DNA of 64,000 nucleotides, from NCBI RefSeq assembly GCF_016464385.1, contig NZ_JADMLH010000012.1, positions 1-64,000 of the forward strand, given 5' to 3'. Of this stretch, positions 32,408 to 42,292 are shown one piece after another (position 1 is the first letter of the stretch; each line of letters opens with the position of its first letter). The stretch comes from Nucisporomicrobium flavum (GTDB taxonomy: Bacteria > Actinomycetota > Actinomycetes > Mycobacteriales > Micromonosporaceae). The notes beneath the pieces are model-generated. The model was given only the letters and a program-made list of their open reading frames with translations, had not been told where the DNA came from and searched no databases. A program made the translations under genes and the position numbers.

Positions 32408-33159
32408 GCGAGCGCATGTCGGCTGCGCCGCGGTCGGGGGGCCGGACCGCGGAGCAGTCGCAGAAGGGCCGGCGTACGCCGGTCGGCACGAAGGGGGCGG
32501 CGCGGGGGGCGCGCCAGTTCCCCGTCCAGGGCACCACCGCGCTGAAGCTCGACGCCGAGCAGCAGCGGGACACGGTCGCGACGCCGCGCCTGCGGGTCGC
32601 GCCGCCCGCACCGATCAACGCGCCGCGGGCGCCGTTCATCGCGCTGGTGGTGGCGGTGGTCGTGGCCGGTGTGCTGGGCATCCTGATGATCAACACGAAG
32701 ACGGCAGAGAACTCGTTCCAGCTCGACTCGCTGCAGAAGCGGCAGTCCGATCTGGACGCGCGGCAGCAGGCGCTGGAGAACGAGATCGCCGCCAACAACA
32801 TGCCCGGCAGCCTCGACGCGGCCGCGCGCCGGCTCGGGCTGGTACGGGCGGACTCGCCGGCGTACATCCGGCTCCCCGACGGCAAGGTCTTCGGCGTGCC
32901 GAAGCCGGGCAGCGGTGAGCCGGCGGTGACCGCGCAGGACCCGCAGGAGTCGGCCGCGGCTGTACAGCGGGCGAAGGCCACTCAGGGCGCGACCAACCAG
33001 GGCGCGACCACCCAGGATGCGACCACCCAGGACGTGACCGGGGCGGCGACCCAGCAGGGCTCGACGGCCGGCCAGACGGTGACCGGTCAGACGACGGGTC
33101 AGACGGGGACGGGCCGGACGGCCACGGGGACGGGCACGTCCCCGGTGACAGGGCAGTAG
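32404..33159 (+). CDS. ftsL: FtsL-like divisome protein with a Thr/Gln-rich tail
   Basis: 251 residues from a TTG overlapping the rsmH stop, or 247 from the ATG at 32416. A basic cytoplasmic N-terminus of about 75 residues is followed by one membrane helix ([19 protein letters not shown]) and a short leucine-zipper-like coiled coil ([20 protein letters not shown]), the FtsL/DivIC plan. Position between rsmH and ftsI supports FtsL. Residues after about 180 are low complexity, built from repeated (N/T)[11 protein letters not shown] and TGQT units, and are unusual in length for the family. Confidence 0.8.
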   Translation: MSERMSAAPRSGGRTAEQSQKGRRTPVGTKGAARGARQFPVQGTTALKLDAEQQRDTVATPRLRVAPPAPINAPRAPFIALVVAVVVAGVLGILMINTKTAENSFQLDSLQKRQSDLDARQQALENEIAANNMPGSLDAAARRLGLVRADSPAYIRLPDGKVFGVPKPGSGEPAVTAQDPQESAAAVQRAKATQGATNQGATTQDATTQDVTGAATQQGSTAGQTVTGQTTGQTGTGRTATGTGTSPVTGQ

Positions 33160-33163
33160 CGCG

Positions 33164-35554
33164 GTGCCACCGCGTTCGGACGAGACGCCGCGCCGGGGCC
33201 AGGAGCCCCCGCGCGGCGCGTCTGCACCCGACCAGGCTTCCGGCGCCGATGACGAACGCGGCCGGGGCTTCGGGGGGATCGGCGACGCGCGGGCGTACAC
33301 GCCGCGGGGCCGTACGGTGCGCGAGGGCGACCAGCGCACCCGGTCGCCACGGAGCGGGCGTACGAGTGACCCGTTCCGCCCGTCGCTGCAGGTTCTCGAC
33401 GGCGGCCGCCCGCCCCGGGAGCGACGCCGGGACGCCGAGGAGGAGCCGCCGCCGCGGCGCGCCCGGGACCGTGACGCGCAGGCCGAGCCGCGCGGGGCAC
33501 GCGAGCGCCGGCGTGACGAGGACGCCCGGGAGAGCCGGGCGCGCAAGAGCCGCGAGCAGGCCGGGCGTGACGAGCCGCGCGGACGGGTGCAGGCCGGGCG
33601 TGGTGAGCCGACACGCGTGACCGCGGGTGCCGGGCGTACCCGGTCCACCGCGAACCCACGGCGCGGTGCTGCGCCGCGTACCGAAACCTCCGCGCGGCCC
33701 GGACGCGATCGTCGCGTCGCGGCAGCGCCCGGGCCACGACGCGACCCGGGCGGACGGTCCGGCGCCGCGCGGCCCGGCACCCGGCGTCCCGGGCCGGTCG
33801 TGCCCGCCGAGCCGCCGAAGCTGGCCAACAGCACCAGGCGGCTGCGGCTGGGCACCGTCCTCGCGCTGTCGCTGTTCGTGGCGATCGGGGTGCGCCTGGT
33901 TGTGCTGCAGGTCGGCGACCCACCGGCGGACGCGCAGAACGTGCTGGAGTGGCGGCAGACCCGGGTCGTGCTGCCCGCGCCGCGCGGCAGCATCCTCGAC
34001 CGTTCGGGTGCCGTGCTGGCCCACAGCGTCGAGGCCCGTTACATCTACGCCGACCCCGAGATGGTCAAGGACCCGGTCGCCACCGCCGCGCGCCTGTCGC
34101 CGCTGCTCGGCATCCCGCAGTCCAAACTGGTCCAGCTGATGGCGAAGAAGAAGCGGCCCGGTGGCGGCGCCTCCCAGTTCGAGTACCTGGCCCGGGGCGT
34201 CGACATCGCGGTCGCCGACCGGATCAAGGGCCTGAACCTGCCCGGCATCGGCTCCGGCCGCGACGAGCGCCGGGACGTGCCGGGCGCCGACCTGGCGGCC
34301 AACCTGATCGGCTTCACCGGCGAGGACCACACCGGTCTGGAGGGCATCGAGGCGCGCTACGACGAGCTGCTGCGCGGCACCGACGGCGAGAAGGTCTACG
34401 AGGTGGGCCAGGGCGACCTCGCCAAGGAGATCCCCGGCGGCTACCACCGGGAGACCCCCGCCGCGCCCGGCTCGTCGATCGAGCTCACCATCGACCGGGA
34501 CCTGCAGTACGAGGTGCAGCGCTACCTCACCCAGCAGATGAAGAAGGTGCAGGCCACGGTGGCCGGCGCGATCGTGCTGGACGCCCGTACCGGGGAGGTC
34601 CTGGCGCAGGCCAGCTACCCGACGTACAACGCGCAGAAGCCGTTCGACTTCAAGCCGACCGAGCGGGTGGACGCGGTCTCCAGCGTCATCTCCGACCCGG
34701 GCTCGACGCACAAGGCGTTCACGATCGGGGCGGCGCTGCAGGAAGGCGTCATCGGCAAGAACTCCGAGATCACCGTCGGCCGCGCGCTGATGCTGGGTGG
34801 CACGCCGTTCAAGGACGACCACCCCTTCGCCAACGGTACGAAGCTGAGCATCCCGCAGGTGCTGGCGTACTCGTCGAACGTCGGCACGATCCGGATCGGG
34901 CAGAAGCTCGGCAAGGACAAGCTGTACGAGTACCAGCAGAAGTTCGGGCTGGGCCGGCCCACGAACGAGGGCATGCCCGGCGAGGCGACCGGGCGGCTGC
35001 TGAGCCCGGACGAGTGGAGCGGCTCGGCGTGGGGTTCCGTGCCGATCGGCCACAGCGTCGACGCGACCCTGCTGCAGATGGCGGCCGGGTACGCGGCCAT
35101 CGCCAACGACGGCGTCTACATCCAGCCGCACCTCATCCGGTCCACGATCTCCGGCCGGGACGGCATGGTGACCACGCCCGCCCCGCCGGAGACGCACGAG
35201 GTGCTCAGCCCGCAGACGGCCCGCGACCTGCGCGAGATGATGGAGGCCGTGGTCGACGCGAAGGGCGCCACCGGCACCCGCGCGAAGGTCGAGGGCTACC
35301 GCGTCTCCGGCAAGACCGGCACCGGCAAGATGCTCGTCGACGGCCAGTACACCAGCCACAACGCGGGCTCCTTCATCGGCATGGCGCCGGCCGAGGACCC
35401 GCGGTTCGTCGTCGGGGTCTTCGCCGACGTGCCCGACGGCACCGGCGGTGTCGTGGCCGCGCCGGCGTTCAGCAAGATGATGGGCTCGGCTCTGCTCCAC
35501 TACCGTGTGCCGCCGTCCGGTACCCCGCCGCCGACGTTCGAGTGGAAGGACTGA
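33164..35554 (+). CDS. ftsI: FtsI/PBP3-type septal transpeptidase with a long charged N-terminus
   Basis: 796 residues. The first 220 or so are cytoplasmic, rich in Arg, Pro, Glu and Asp and without predicted fold. A single membrane helix follows (LGTVLALSLFVAIGVRLVVL), then the pedestal domain and the transpeptidase. Active-site motifs are STHK at 514-517 (nucleophile Ser514), SSN at 570-572 and KTG at 717-719. It crosslinks septal peptidoglycan with FtsW. The normal class B PBP is about 550-650 residues, so the N-terminal extension is the odd feature. The GTG at 33164 lies 4 bp after the ftsL stop. Confidence 0.93.
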   Translation: MPPRSDETPRRGQEPPRGASAPDQASGADDERGRGFGGIGDARAYTPRGRTVREGDQRTRSPRSGRTSDPFRPSLQVLDGGRPPRERRRDAEEEPPPRRARDRDAQAEPRGARERRRDEDARESRARKSREQAGRDEPRGRVQAGRGEPTRVTAGAGRTRSTANPRRGAAPRTETSARPGRDRRVAAAPGPRRDPGGRSGAARPGTRRPGPVVPAEPPKLANSTRRLRLGTVLALSLFVAIGVRLVVLQVGDPPADAQNVLEWRQTRVVLPAPRGSILDRSGAVLAHSVEARYIYADPEMVKDPVATAARLSPLLGIPQSKLVQLMAKKKRPGGGASQFEYLARGVDIAVADRIKGLNLPGIGSGRDERRDVPGADLAANLIGFTGEDHTGLEGIEARYDELLRGTDGEKVYEVGQGDLAKEIPGGYHRETPAAPGSSIELTIDRDLQYEVQRYLTQQMKKVQATVAGAIVLDARTGEVLAQASYPTYNAQKPFDFKPTERVDAVSSVISDPGSTHKAFTIGAALQEGVIGKNSEITVGRALMLGGTPFKDDHPFANGTKLSIPQVLAYSSNVGTIRIGQKLGKDKLYEYQQKFGLGRPTNEGMPGEATGRLLSPDEWSGSAWGSVPIGHSVDATLLQMAAGYAAIANDGVYIQPHLIRSTISGRDGMVTTPAPPETHEVLSPQTARDLREMMEAVVDAKGATGTRAKVEGYRVSGKTGTGKMLVDGQYTSHNAGSFIGMAPAEDPRFVVGVFADVPDGTGGVVAAPAFSKMMGSALLHYRVPPSGTPPPTFEWKD

Positions 35555-35595
35555 CGCCGCCGGATGGCGTTCGCAGCACGGGCCGGGTCACCGGG

Positions 35596-35601
35596 TAGGG
35601 T
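35596..35601 (+). promoter_or_regulatory. -10 element for an internal, leaderless murE promoter
   Basis: TAGGGT ends 8 nt before the GTG at 35610, within the 55-bp gap after ftsI. Confidence 0.4.
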
Positions 35602-35609
35602 CTGACGCC

Positions 35610-37124
35610 GTGTCCGGCATTCCTCGTCCCCAGACCGTCCGGCCGTACCGGCTGGCCGACCTCGCGCCGCTCGTCGGCGCGCCGGCCCCCGGCACGGACG
35701 GCGAGGTCACGGGGGTGACCCACGCCAGCGGCGAGGTCCACCCCGGAGACCTGTACGCCGCGCTGCCGGGTGCCCGCCGGCACGGCGCCGAGTTCGTGGC
35801 AGCCGCCGTGGAGGCCGGTGCCGCCGCCGTGCTGACCGACCCGGCCGGCAGGGCCGCCGCGGAGGCCGCGGGGCTGCCGGTGCTCGTCGTCCCGGATCCG
35901 CGCGCGGTGCTCGGCGTGGCCGCCTCGGCGATCTACGGCGACCCCACGGCGTCGCTGACCGTCATCGGGCTCACCGGCACCGCGGGCAAGACCTCGACGG
36001 CGTACCTCGTGGAGTCGGGGCTGCGGGCGGCGGGGCTGACCACCGGGCTGATCGGCACGGTCGAGACCCGGCTGGGCGACCTGGTGGTGGACAGCGTGCG
36101 GACGACGCCGGAGGCCACCGACCTGCACGCCATCCTCGCCGCGGCCGTCGAGCGCGGGGTGCGGGCCGTGGTGATGGAGGTGTCCAGCCACGCCCTGGCC
36201 ATGGGCCGCGTCGGCGGCGTGCGGTTCACGGTCGGCGGCTACACCAACTTCGGTCTGGACCACCTCGACTTCCACGCCGACGCCGACGACTACTTCGCGG
36301 CCAAGGCGAAGCTCTTCGACGGCCGCTGCCGCTTCGAGGTGCTCAACGCCGACGACCCGGCGCTCAAGCCGCTGTACAAGCCGGACACCATCGACTACTC
36401 CGCGGCAGGTGACACCGCGGCCGCCTGGTCGGCCGCCGACGTCGCCGGGGACGCCTTCGGGCAGCGGTTCACCGCTCGCGGGCCGGCCGGTGACGTCCGC
36501 GCCGGGGTGGCGCTGCCCGGCCGGCACAACGTGGCGAACGCGCTGCTCGCCCTCGCCGCGCTGACCGCCGCGGGCATCGACCCGCAGGTGGCCGCGGACG
36601 GCATCGCCGCGTGCCCGGGGGTGCCGGGCCGCCTGGAGCGGGTGGAGTCGCCGGGCGACGTGCTCGGCGTCGTCGACTACGCGCACAAGCCGGACGCGAT
36701 CGTGGCCGCCCTGACGGCGCTGCGTGAGTTGGCCACCGCCCGCGGGGGCCGGCTGGTCTGCGTGATCGGCGCCGGGGGCGACCGGGACAGGGGCAAGCGG
36801 CCGCTGATGGGCGCCGCCGCGGCTCGCGGGGCCGACCTGGTGGTGGTCACCGACGACAACCCGCGTACCGAGGACCCCGCTGCTGTGCGTGCCGCGGTGC
36901 GGCAGGGCGCGGAGCAGGCCGGTGCGCCGGCGAAGATCATCGAGGTGGCGGGCCGCCGGGCCGCCATCGACGAGGCGGTACGGCTGGCCGGCGCCGGCGA
37001 CGTCGTGGCCGTCCTCGGCAAGGGACACGAACGGGGCCAGGAGGTGAACGGCGAGGTGCTGCCGTTCGACGACCGGATCGAGCTCGCCGCCGCGCTGGCC
37101 GTACGCCCGGGCGGTGCCGCTTGA
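35610..37124 (+). CDS. murE: UDP-MurNAc-tripeptide synthetase
   Basis: 504 residues. Adds the third amino acid to the UDP-MurNAc dipeptide. The P-loop is GLTGTAGKTSTAYLVESGL; TTPEATDLHAIL and EVSSHALAMGRV are typical of MurE. The DNPRTEDP motif near the C-terminus is the signature of enzymes that take meso-diaminopimelate rather than lysine. The GTG at 35610 is chosen because family homology begins soon after (VRPYRLADLAPLVG) and a -10 hexamer lies 8 nt upstream. The murF start overlaps its stop. Confidence 0.95.
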   Translation: MSGIPRPQTVRPYRLADLAPLVGAPAPGTDGEVTGVTHASGEVHPGDLYAALPGARRHGAEFVAAAVEAGAAAVLTDPAGRAAAEAAGLPVLVVPDPRAVLGVAASAIYGDPTASLTVIGLTGTAGKTSTAYLVESGLRAAGLTTGLIGTVETRLGDLVVDSVRTTPEATDLHAILAAAVERGVRAVVMEVSSHALAMGRVGGVRFTVGGYTNFGLDHLDFHADADDYFAAKAKLFDGRCRFEVLNADDPALKPLYKPDTIDYSAAGDTAAAWSAADVAGDAFGQRFTARGPAGDVRAGVALPGRHNVANALLALAALTAAGIDPQVAADGIAACPGVPGRLERVESPGDVLGVVDYAHKPDAIVAALTALRELATARGGRLVCVIGAGGDRDRGKRPLMGAAAARGADLVVVTDDNPRTEDPAAVRAAVRQGAEQAGAPAKIIEVAGRRAAIDEAVRLAGAGDVVAVLGKGHERGQEVNGEVLPFDDRIELAAALAVRPGGAA

Positions 37125-38515
37125 TCCGCATGACGCTCGACGAGATCGCCGCGGTCACCGGAGGGCGCCTCGTCAACGCCGGACCCGACGCGACCGTCAC
37201 CGGCCCGGTGGAGTACGACTCCCGCGCGCTGCTGCCCGGCGGCCTCTTCGTCGCCTTCGCGGGCGAGAAGGTGGACGGACACGACTACGCCGCCAAGGCT
37301 GTCGCGGCCGGTGCGGCAGGGGTGCTCGGCAGCCGCGACACCGGCCGGCCCGGCGTGGTCGTCGACGACCCGCTCGCCGCGCTGGCCAAGCTCGCCCACG
37401 TCGTGGTGGGGCGGCTGCCGGAGCTGACCGTCGTGGGGCTCACCGGCTCGTCCGGCAAGACCACGACCAAGGACTACATCGGGCAGGTGCTCGCCCGGCT
37501 CGGCTCGACGGTGGCGCCCGCGGGGTCGCTCAACAACGAGCTCGGGTTCCCGTACACGGTGCTGAAGGCGACGCCGGAGACGCGGTTCCTGGTGCTCGAG
37601 ATGGGCGCCCGGGGCATCGGGCACATCGCGTACCTGGCGGGCATCGCAGCCCCGCGGATCGGCGTGGTGCTCAACGTCGGCGCCGCGCACATCGGCGAGT
37701 TCGGCTCGGTCGAGGGCACCGCGCAGGCGAAGGGCGAGCTGGTCGAGAGCCTGCCGGCCGACGGGCTCGCCGTGCTCAACGCCGACGACGAGCTGGTCTC
37801 CGCGATGGCTTCCCGGACGAAGGCCCGCGTCGTGTTCACCGGTGAGTCCGAGCGGGCGGACGTGCGCGCCACGGACGTCCGGCTCGACGAGCGGGGGCGG
37901 GCGGCGTACACGCTGGTGGCCCCGGACGGCGGCAGTGCGCCCGTGCGGCTCGCCGTCACCGGCCGGCACCAGGTCGCCAACACCCTGGCCGCCGCCGCCG
38001 TCGCGCTCGAGGCGGGGATGCCGGTCGAGGCGGTGGCCGACGCGCTCGGCGAGGTGGGCATCGTCTCCAGCCGCCGCATGGACGTCTTCGACCGCCCCGA
38101 CGGGGTCACGGTCATCGACGACTCGTACAACGCCAACCCGTCGTCGACGGCGGCCGCCCTGCGCGCGCTCGCCGCGATGGGGGAGGGCCGGCGCACCGTC
38201 GCCGTGCTGGGCTACATGGCCGAGCTCGGCGAGTACGAGCAGTCCGGCCACCGCGACGTCGGCCGGCTCGCGGCCGAGCTGGGCGTGGACCGGCTCGTCG
38301 CGGTCGCCGAGGCCGCGCCGGTGCTGGACGGGGCTGCGGGCGTACAGGATTGGAAGGGCGAGCCGATCGCCGCCGCGGACCAGGCGGCCGCCATCGCCGC
38401 CGTGCTGGGCGATCTGCGCCCGGGCGACGTCGTGCTCGTCAAGGGTTCGCGCTACCGCACGTGGGAGGTGGCCGACGCGCTGCGCGCGGGAGCCGCCGAG
38501 GAGGTTGGCCCGTGA
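37121..38515 (+). CDS. murF: UDP-MurNAc-tripeptide--D-Ala-D-Ala ligase
   Basis: 464 residues. Joins D-Ala-D-Ala to the UDP-MurNAc tripeptide. It starts [16 protein letters not shown], has the P-loop [33 protein letters not shown], and the C-terminal [20 protein letters not shown] motif of MurF. The TTG at 37121 overlaps the murE stop (TTGA); the ATG at 37130 is an alternative. The stop overlaps the mraY start. Confidence 0.95.
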   Translation: MIRMTLDEIAAVTGGRLVNAGPDATVTGPVEYDSRALLPGGLFVAFAGEKVDGHDYAAKAVAAGAAGVLGSRDTGRPGVVVDDPLAALAKLAHVVVGRLPELTVVGLTGSSGKTTTKDYIGQVLARLGSTVAPAGSLNNELGFPYTVLKATPETRFLVLEMGARGIGHIAYLAGIAAPRIGVVLNVGAAHIGEFGSVEGTAQAKGELVESLPADGLAVLNADDELVSAMASRTKARVVFTGESERADVRATDVRLDERGRAAYTLVAPDGGSAPVRLAVTGRHQVANTLAAAAVALEAGMPVEAVADALGEVGIVSSRRMDVFDRPDGVTVIDDSYNANPSSTAAALRALAAMGEGRRTVAVLGYMAELGEYEQSGHRDVGRLAAELGVDRLVAVAEAAPVLDGAAGVQDWKGEPIAAADQAAAIAAVLGDLRPGDVVLVKGSRYRTWEVADALRAGAAEEVGP

Positions 38516-39609
38516 GGGCAGTCATCGTCGCGGCCGCGGTCGCGTTCATCATCTCGCTGTTCGGCACCCCGGTCGCCATCCGCGTGTTCACCGCCCTGAA
38601 GGCCGGCCAGCCGATCCGCGCGGTCGGACCGGCCAGCCACCAGGGCAAGAAGGGCACGCCCACGATGGGCGGCGTGGCGTTCATCGTCGCGACGGTGCTG
38701 GCGTACGTGGCCGGGCACGTCGCGCTGACCACGCTGCCGTCGCAGCAGATCGCCCAGGTCCAGCCGACGATGACCGCGCTGGTGCTGCTGGGCCTGTTCG
38801 TCTTCTGCGGCGCGGTCGGCTTCCTCGACGACTTCCTCAAGGTGCGCAAGCGGCACTCCGGCGGCCTGAGCGCCAAGGGCAAGCTGCTCGGCCAGTTGCT
38901 GGTCGGCGGCGGCCTGGGCGTGGCGGCGCTGTACGTGCCCAGCACCAACGGGCAGACCGTGGCGAGCGAGCACATCTCGTTCATCCGCGACATCAGCCTG
39001 CTCGACGTCGGCAAGGTCGGCTCGGTCATCGTGTTCGTCTTCGTCATCATGTCGATGTCGAACGGCGTGAACCTCACCGACGGCCTCGACGGGCTGGCGA
39101 CCGGCGCCTCGATCCTGGTGCTGGGGACGTACGCGCTGATCGGTTTCTGGCAGTACCGGCACTGGTGCGGTGACATCAACTACACCGGCGACTACTGCTA
39201 CGAGGTCCGGGACCCGTTGGAGATCGCGCTGATCGCCGCGGCCGCGGCCGGCGCCTGTGTGGGCTTCCTGTGGTGGAATACCTCGCCGGCGCGGATCTTC
39301 ATGGGCGACACCGGCGCGCTGGGGCTGGGCGGGCTCATCGGCGGCCTCGCCATGGCGACCCGCACCACGCTGCTGTCGATCATCATCGGCGGGCTCTTCG
39401 TCATCATCACGATGTCCGTGGTGATCCAGATCATCTCGTTCAAGACCACCGGTAAACGGGTCTTCCGGATGTCGCCGCTGCAGCACCACTTCGAGCTGGC
39501 GGGCTGGAGCGAGGTCAACATCGTGGTGCGGTTCTGGATCGTCGCCGGCATCTGCGTGGCGATCGGCCTGGGGCTGTTCTACAGCGACTTCCTCCGGGTC
39601 ATGGGATAG
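38512..39609 (+). CDS. mraY: Phospho-MurNAc-pentapeptide transferase
   Basis: 365 residues from the GTG overlapping the murF stop. Makes lipid I by moving phospho-MurNAc-pentapeptide to undecaprenyl phosphate. It is a ten-helix membrane enzyme; catalytic and magnesium-binding motifs are [36 protein letters not shown] and [15 protein letters not shown], and [15 protein letters not shown] is the conserved late loop. In most actinobacteria murD follows, but here a 52-bp gap with a hairpin leads straight to ftsW. Confidence 0.96.
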   Translation: MRAVIVAAAVAFIISLFGTPVAIRVFTALKAGQPIRAVGPASHQGKKGTPTMGGVAFIVATVLAYVAGHVALTTLPSQQIAQVQPTMTALVLLGLFVFCGAVGFLDDFLKVRKRHSGGLSAKGKLLGQLLVGGGLGVAALYVPSTNGQTVASEHISFIRDISLLDVGKVGSVIVFVFVIMSMSNGVNLTDGLDGLATGASILVLGTYALIGFWQYRHWCGDINYTGDYCYEVRDPLEIALIAAAAAGACVGFLWWNTSPARIFMGDTGALGLGGLIGGLAMATRTTLLSIIIGGLFVIITMSVVIQIISFKTTGKRVFRMSPLQHHFELAGWSEVNIVVRFWIVAGICVAIGLGLFYSDFLRVMG

Positions 39610-39616
39610 ATCTCCC

Positions 39617-39655
39617 GCGACACGCCACGGGAGCAACCGGGGCCTGGCGTGTCGC
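39617..39655. terminator. Hairpin in the mraY-ftsW gap where murD is expected
   Basis: GCGACACGCCA (39617-39627) and TGGCGTGTCGC (39645-39655) pair perfectly over 11 bp with a 17-base loop. It is directly followed by CCACCAT/ATGGTGG (39657-39671), a second tight inverted repeat that includes the ftsW ATG. It may terminate or pause transcription, or be a deletion scar. Confidence 0.55.
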
Positions 39656-39661
39656 GCCACC

Positions 39662-41143
39662 ATGATGGTGGTCATGGTGGAGGAGAAGCCTGAGTCCCGG
39701 ACCACGGTGACGGTGTCACCGGCCGCCACCGTGCAACCCGCGCCGCCGCCCGTACGCCCGAAGACGCTCAGCCAGCAGCTGCTGCCCGCGGTGCACGGCA
39801 TGCTGGCCCGGCCGCTGTCCTCGTACTACCTGCTGATCGCCAGCTCCGGCCTGCTGCTGCTGATCGGGCTGACCATGGTGTTCTCCGCGACCAGCGTCAA
39901 GGCGTACGAGGAATCCGGCAACGCCTTCACCGCCGTGAGCAACCAGCTGGTCTTCGCGGTGATCGGCATGATCGGGTTCTGGGTGTGCCAGCGCCTGCCC
40001 GCCGCCACCCTGCGTTTCTTCGGCGTCTGGATCCTCGGCGTCGCCGTGGTGCTGCTCTGCGTGCTCGACCTGCTGATGGCCATGGGCGCGGTCGGCATCC
40101 TCACCCCGTCGAGTACCGGCGCGGTCAGCCTCGGCCCGGTCACCGCCGACCTGCTCTGGCTGTACATCGGCCCCATCGGCCTGCAGCCGTCCGAGTTCGT
40201 CAAGTTCGGCGTGGTGATCTGGGGCGCCGACATCATCGCGCGCAAGGGCGCCGACCTGGGCTACTGGCGCGAGCTGTCGATGCCGCTGTTCCCGATCGTC
40301 GGCGTGCTCTTCGTGCTGGTCGGCTACAACGACCTCGGCACGATGCTGGTGCTGCTGGCGCTGATCATCGGCCTGCTGTGGGCGGCCGGCGTCCGGACCC
40401 GGGTGTTCGCCGCCCTCGGCGTGCTCGGCCTCGCCGGCGTCGGGCTGCTCATCGCCGCCGCCTCGCGCGGCGCGGGCTCCGGCTCGACCGACGCCCCGAA
40501 CTACCGGCTGCTGCGCATCACCATGTGGCTGGACATGCCGGAGAACTGCAACCTCGGGTACTGCTACCAGATCCTGCAGGCCAAGTCGGCGATCTACGAG
40601 GGCGGCTGGTTCGGGGTGGGCCTCGGCAAGGGCGCGCTCAAATGGAACTGGCTGCCCGCCGCCGACAACGACTTCATCTACGCCGTCGTCGCCGAGGAAC
40701 TGGGCGTGGTCGGCTGCATGGTCATCGCGATCCTGTTCGCCGTGCTCGCGTACACCGGGTTCCGGATCGCGCGCCGCGTCGACGACCCGTTCCGGCGGCT
40801 CGCCGCGACGGGCATCACCACCTGGCTCGTCGCCCAGGCCGTGATCAACATGGGCGGCGTGATCGGCCTGCTGCCGCTGACCGGCGTGCCGCTGCCGCTC
40901 ATCTCCGCAGGTGGCAGCGCCCTCGTCGTGACGATGGCCGGGGTGGGCATCCTGGCCTCGTTCGCCCGCGCGGAGCCCGACGCGGCGCGGGCCCTGCACG
41001 CCCGTCCGCCCGCCCGATGGGTACGGCTACTCTGGGCCCCGCTGCCGCCGCTCCCCCCGCCGCGGCGGCCGGGTCCGTCGCGCCCGCCCGTCCAGAAATC
41101 CGGCCGGGCACCCGAGAGCAAGGGGGGTGTGAGGAGAGGGTGA
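39662..41143 (+). CDS. ftsW: FtsW, septal peptidoglycan polymerase (SEDS family)
   Basis: 493 residues. A 55-residue cytoplasmic head precedes about ten membrane helices. SEDS landmarks: LQPSEFVKFGVVIWGADIIARK, NDLGTMLVLLALIIGLLW, GVGLGKGALKWNWLPAADNDFIYAVVAEELG and LPLTGVPLPLISAGGSALV. It polymerises glycan strands from lipid II together with FtsI. The final 60 residues are cytoplasmic and Pro/Arg-rich. ATG codons at 39662, 39665 and 39674 compete; the first two lie in a small hairpin. The stop overlaps the murG start. Confidence 0.94.
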   Translation: MMVVMVEEKPESRTTVTVSPAATVQPAPPPVRPKTLSQQLLPAVHGMLARPLSSYYLLIASSGLLLLIGLTMVFSATSVKAYEESGNAFTAVSNQLVFAVIGMIGFWVCQRLPAATLRFFGVWILGVAVVLLCVLDLLMAMGAVGILTPSSTGAVSLGPVTADLLWLYIGPIGLQPSEFVKFGVVIWGADIIARKGADLGYWRELSMPLFPIVGVLFVLVGYNDLGTMLVLLALIIGLLWAAGVRTRVFAALGVLGLAGVGLLIAAASRGAGSGSTDAPNYRLLRITMWLDMPENCNLGYCYQILQAKSAIYEGGWFGVGLGKGALKWNWLPAADNDFIYAVVAEELGVVGCMVIAILFAVLAYTGFRIARRVDDPFRRLAATGITTWLVAQAVINMGGVIGLLPLTGVPLPLISAGGSALVVTMAGVGILASFARAEPDAARALHARPPARWVRLLWAPLPPLPPPRRPGPSRPPVQKSGRAPESKGGVRRG

Positions 41144-42252
41144 TGGGTTCGCTCCGGTCGGTGGTGCTCGCCGGAGGAGGTACCGGCGGTCACATCTACC
41201 CGCTGCTGGCCTTCGCCGACGCGCTGCGCCGCCACTTCCCCGAGGTGCGGATCACCACCCTCGGCAGCCCGAAGGGGATGGAGAACGACCTCATCCCGCC
41301 CGCCGGCTACGACCTGCGCGTCATCCCGGCGTTCCAGCTGCCGCGCTCGATCAACCTCAACCTGCTGCGTACCCCGGACCGGATGTACAAGTCCGCGCAC
41401 GCCGCCGGCAAGATCCTCGACGAGGTGCAGGCCGACGTGGTGGTCGGCTTCGGCGGGTACGTGTCGGTGCCGGCGTACCTGGCGGCCTGGCGGCGCGAGC
41501 TGCCGATCGTCATCCACGAGGTCAACGTGCCGCCGGGCGTCGCCAACCGGATGGGCATGAAGTTCACCAAGAACATCGCGGTGGGGTTCCCGAGCCAGCC
41601 GAAGGCCGCCGAGTCGCTGCGCGACGCCCGGGTGGTCGGGGTGCCGCTGCGCACGGCGATCGCCCGGATGGACCGCGCGGCGCTGCGCCCGCAGGCCCTC
41701 CAGCACTTCGGCCTGCGCCCCGACCTGCCGGTGCTGTTCGTCTCCGGCGGCTCCTCCGGCGCGCGCACCATCAACCTGGCGGTCGCCGCGGCGGCCAAGA
41801 AGATCGCCCACGCCGGCATCCAGGTGCTGCACGTGCAGGGCGGGCGCAACGACCCGTTCGAGGTGCCCAGCGACCTGCCGGTGCCGTACGTGGTGGTGCC
41901 GTACCTGTCGGACATGCAGCTCGGCTACGCGGCCGCCGACCTCATGCTGTGCCGCGGCGGCGCGATCACGGTCGCCGAGACCACCGCGATCGGCATGCCG
42001 GCCATCTACGTGCCGTACCCGCACAGCAACCAGGAGCAGAAGCGCAACGCCCTGCCCGTGGTGGAGTCGGGTGGCGGCCTGCTCGTGGACAACGCCGAGC
42101 TCACCCCGGAGTGGATCGAGCGTACGGTGATCCCGCTCGCCCGCGACCCGCAGCGGCTCGCCGCGATGGGGCAGGCGGCGGGCGCGTACGGCCGGCGCGA
42201 CGGCGACGAGGCGCTGCTCGACTTCGTGTGCGAGGCGGTCGGCCGGCGATGA
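41143..42252 (+). CDS. murG: UDP-GlcNAc transferase making lipid II
   Basis: 369 residues. Transfers GlcNAc from UDP-GlcNAc to lipid I at the inner membrane face. VVLAGGGTGGHIYPLLAFADAL is the N-terminal glycine loop, HEVNVPPGVANRMG is the lipid I face, and VSGGSSGARTINLAV and CRGGAITVAETTAIGMPAI with YPHSNQEQKRNA form the nucleotide-sugar site. The ATG at 41143 follows GAGGAGAGGG and overlaps the ftsW stop by one base. Confidence 0.95.
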   Translation: MGSLRSVVLAGGGTGGHIYPLLAFADALRRHFPEVRITTLGSPKGMENDLIPPAGYDLRVIPAFQLPRSINLNLLRTPDRMYKSAHAAGKILDEVQADVVVGFGGYVSVPAYLAAWRRELPIVIHEVNVPPGVANRMGMKFTKNIAVGFPSQPKAAESLRDARVVGVPLRTAIARMDRAALRPQALQHFGLRPDLPVLFVSGGSSGARTINLAVAAAAKKIAHAGIQVLHVQGGRNDPFEVPSDLPVPYVVVPYLSDMQLGYAAADLMLCRGGAITVAETTAIGMPAIYVPYPHSNQEQKRNALPVVESGGGLLVDNAELTPEWIERTVIPLARDPQRLAAMGQAAGAYGRRDGDEALLDFVCEAVGRR

Positions 42253-42258
42253 ACGTAC

Positions 42259-42282
42259 CTGGTAGTAGGGCTGGTAGTAGGG
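42259..42282. repeat. Two tandem copies of CTGGTAGTAGGG before murC
   Basis: Exact 12-bp units at 42259-42270 and 42271-42282, filling most of the 40-bp murG-murC gap. The units contain TAGTAG, -10-like in this genome. Confidence 0.75.
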
Positions 42283-42292
42283 AGAGCGCGGA

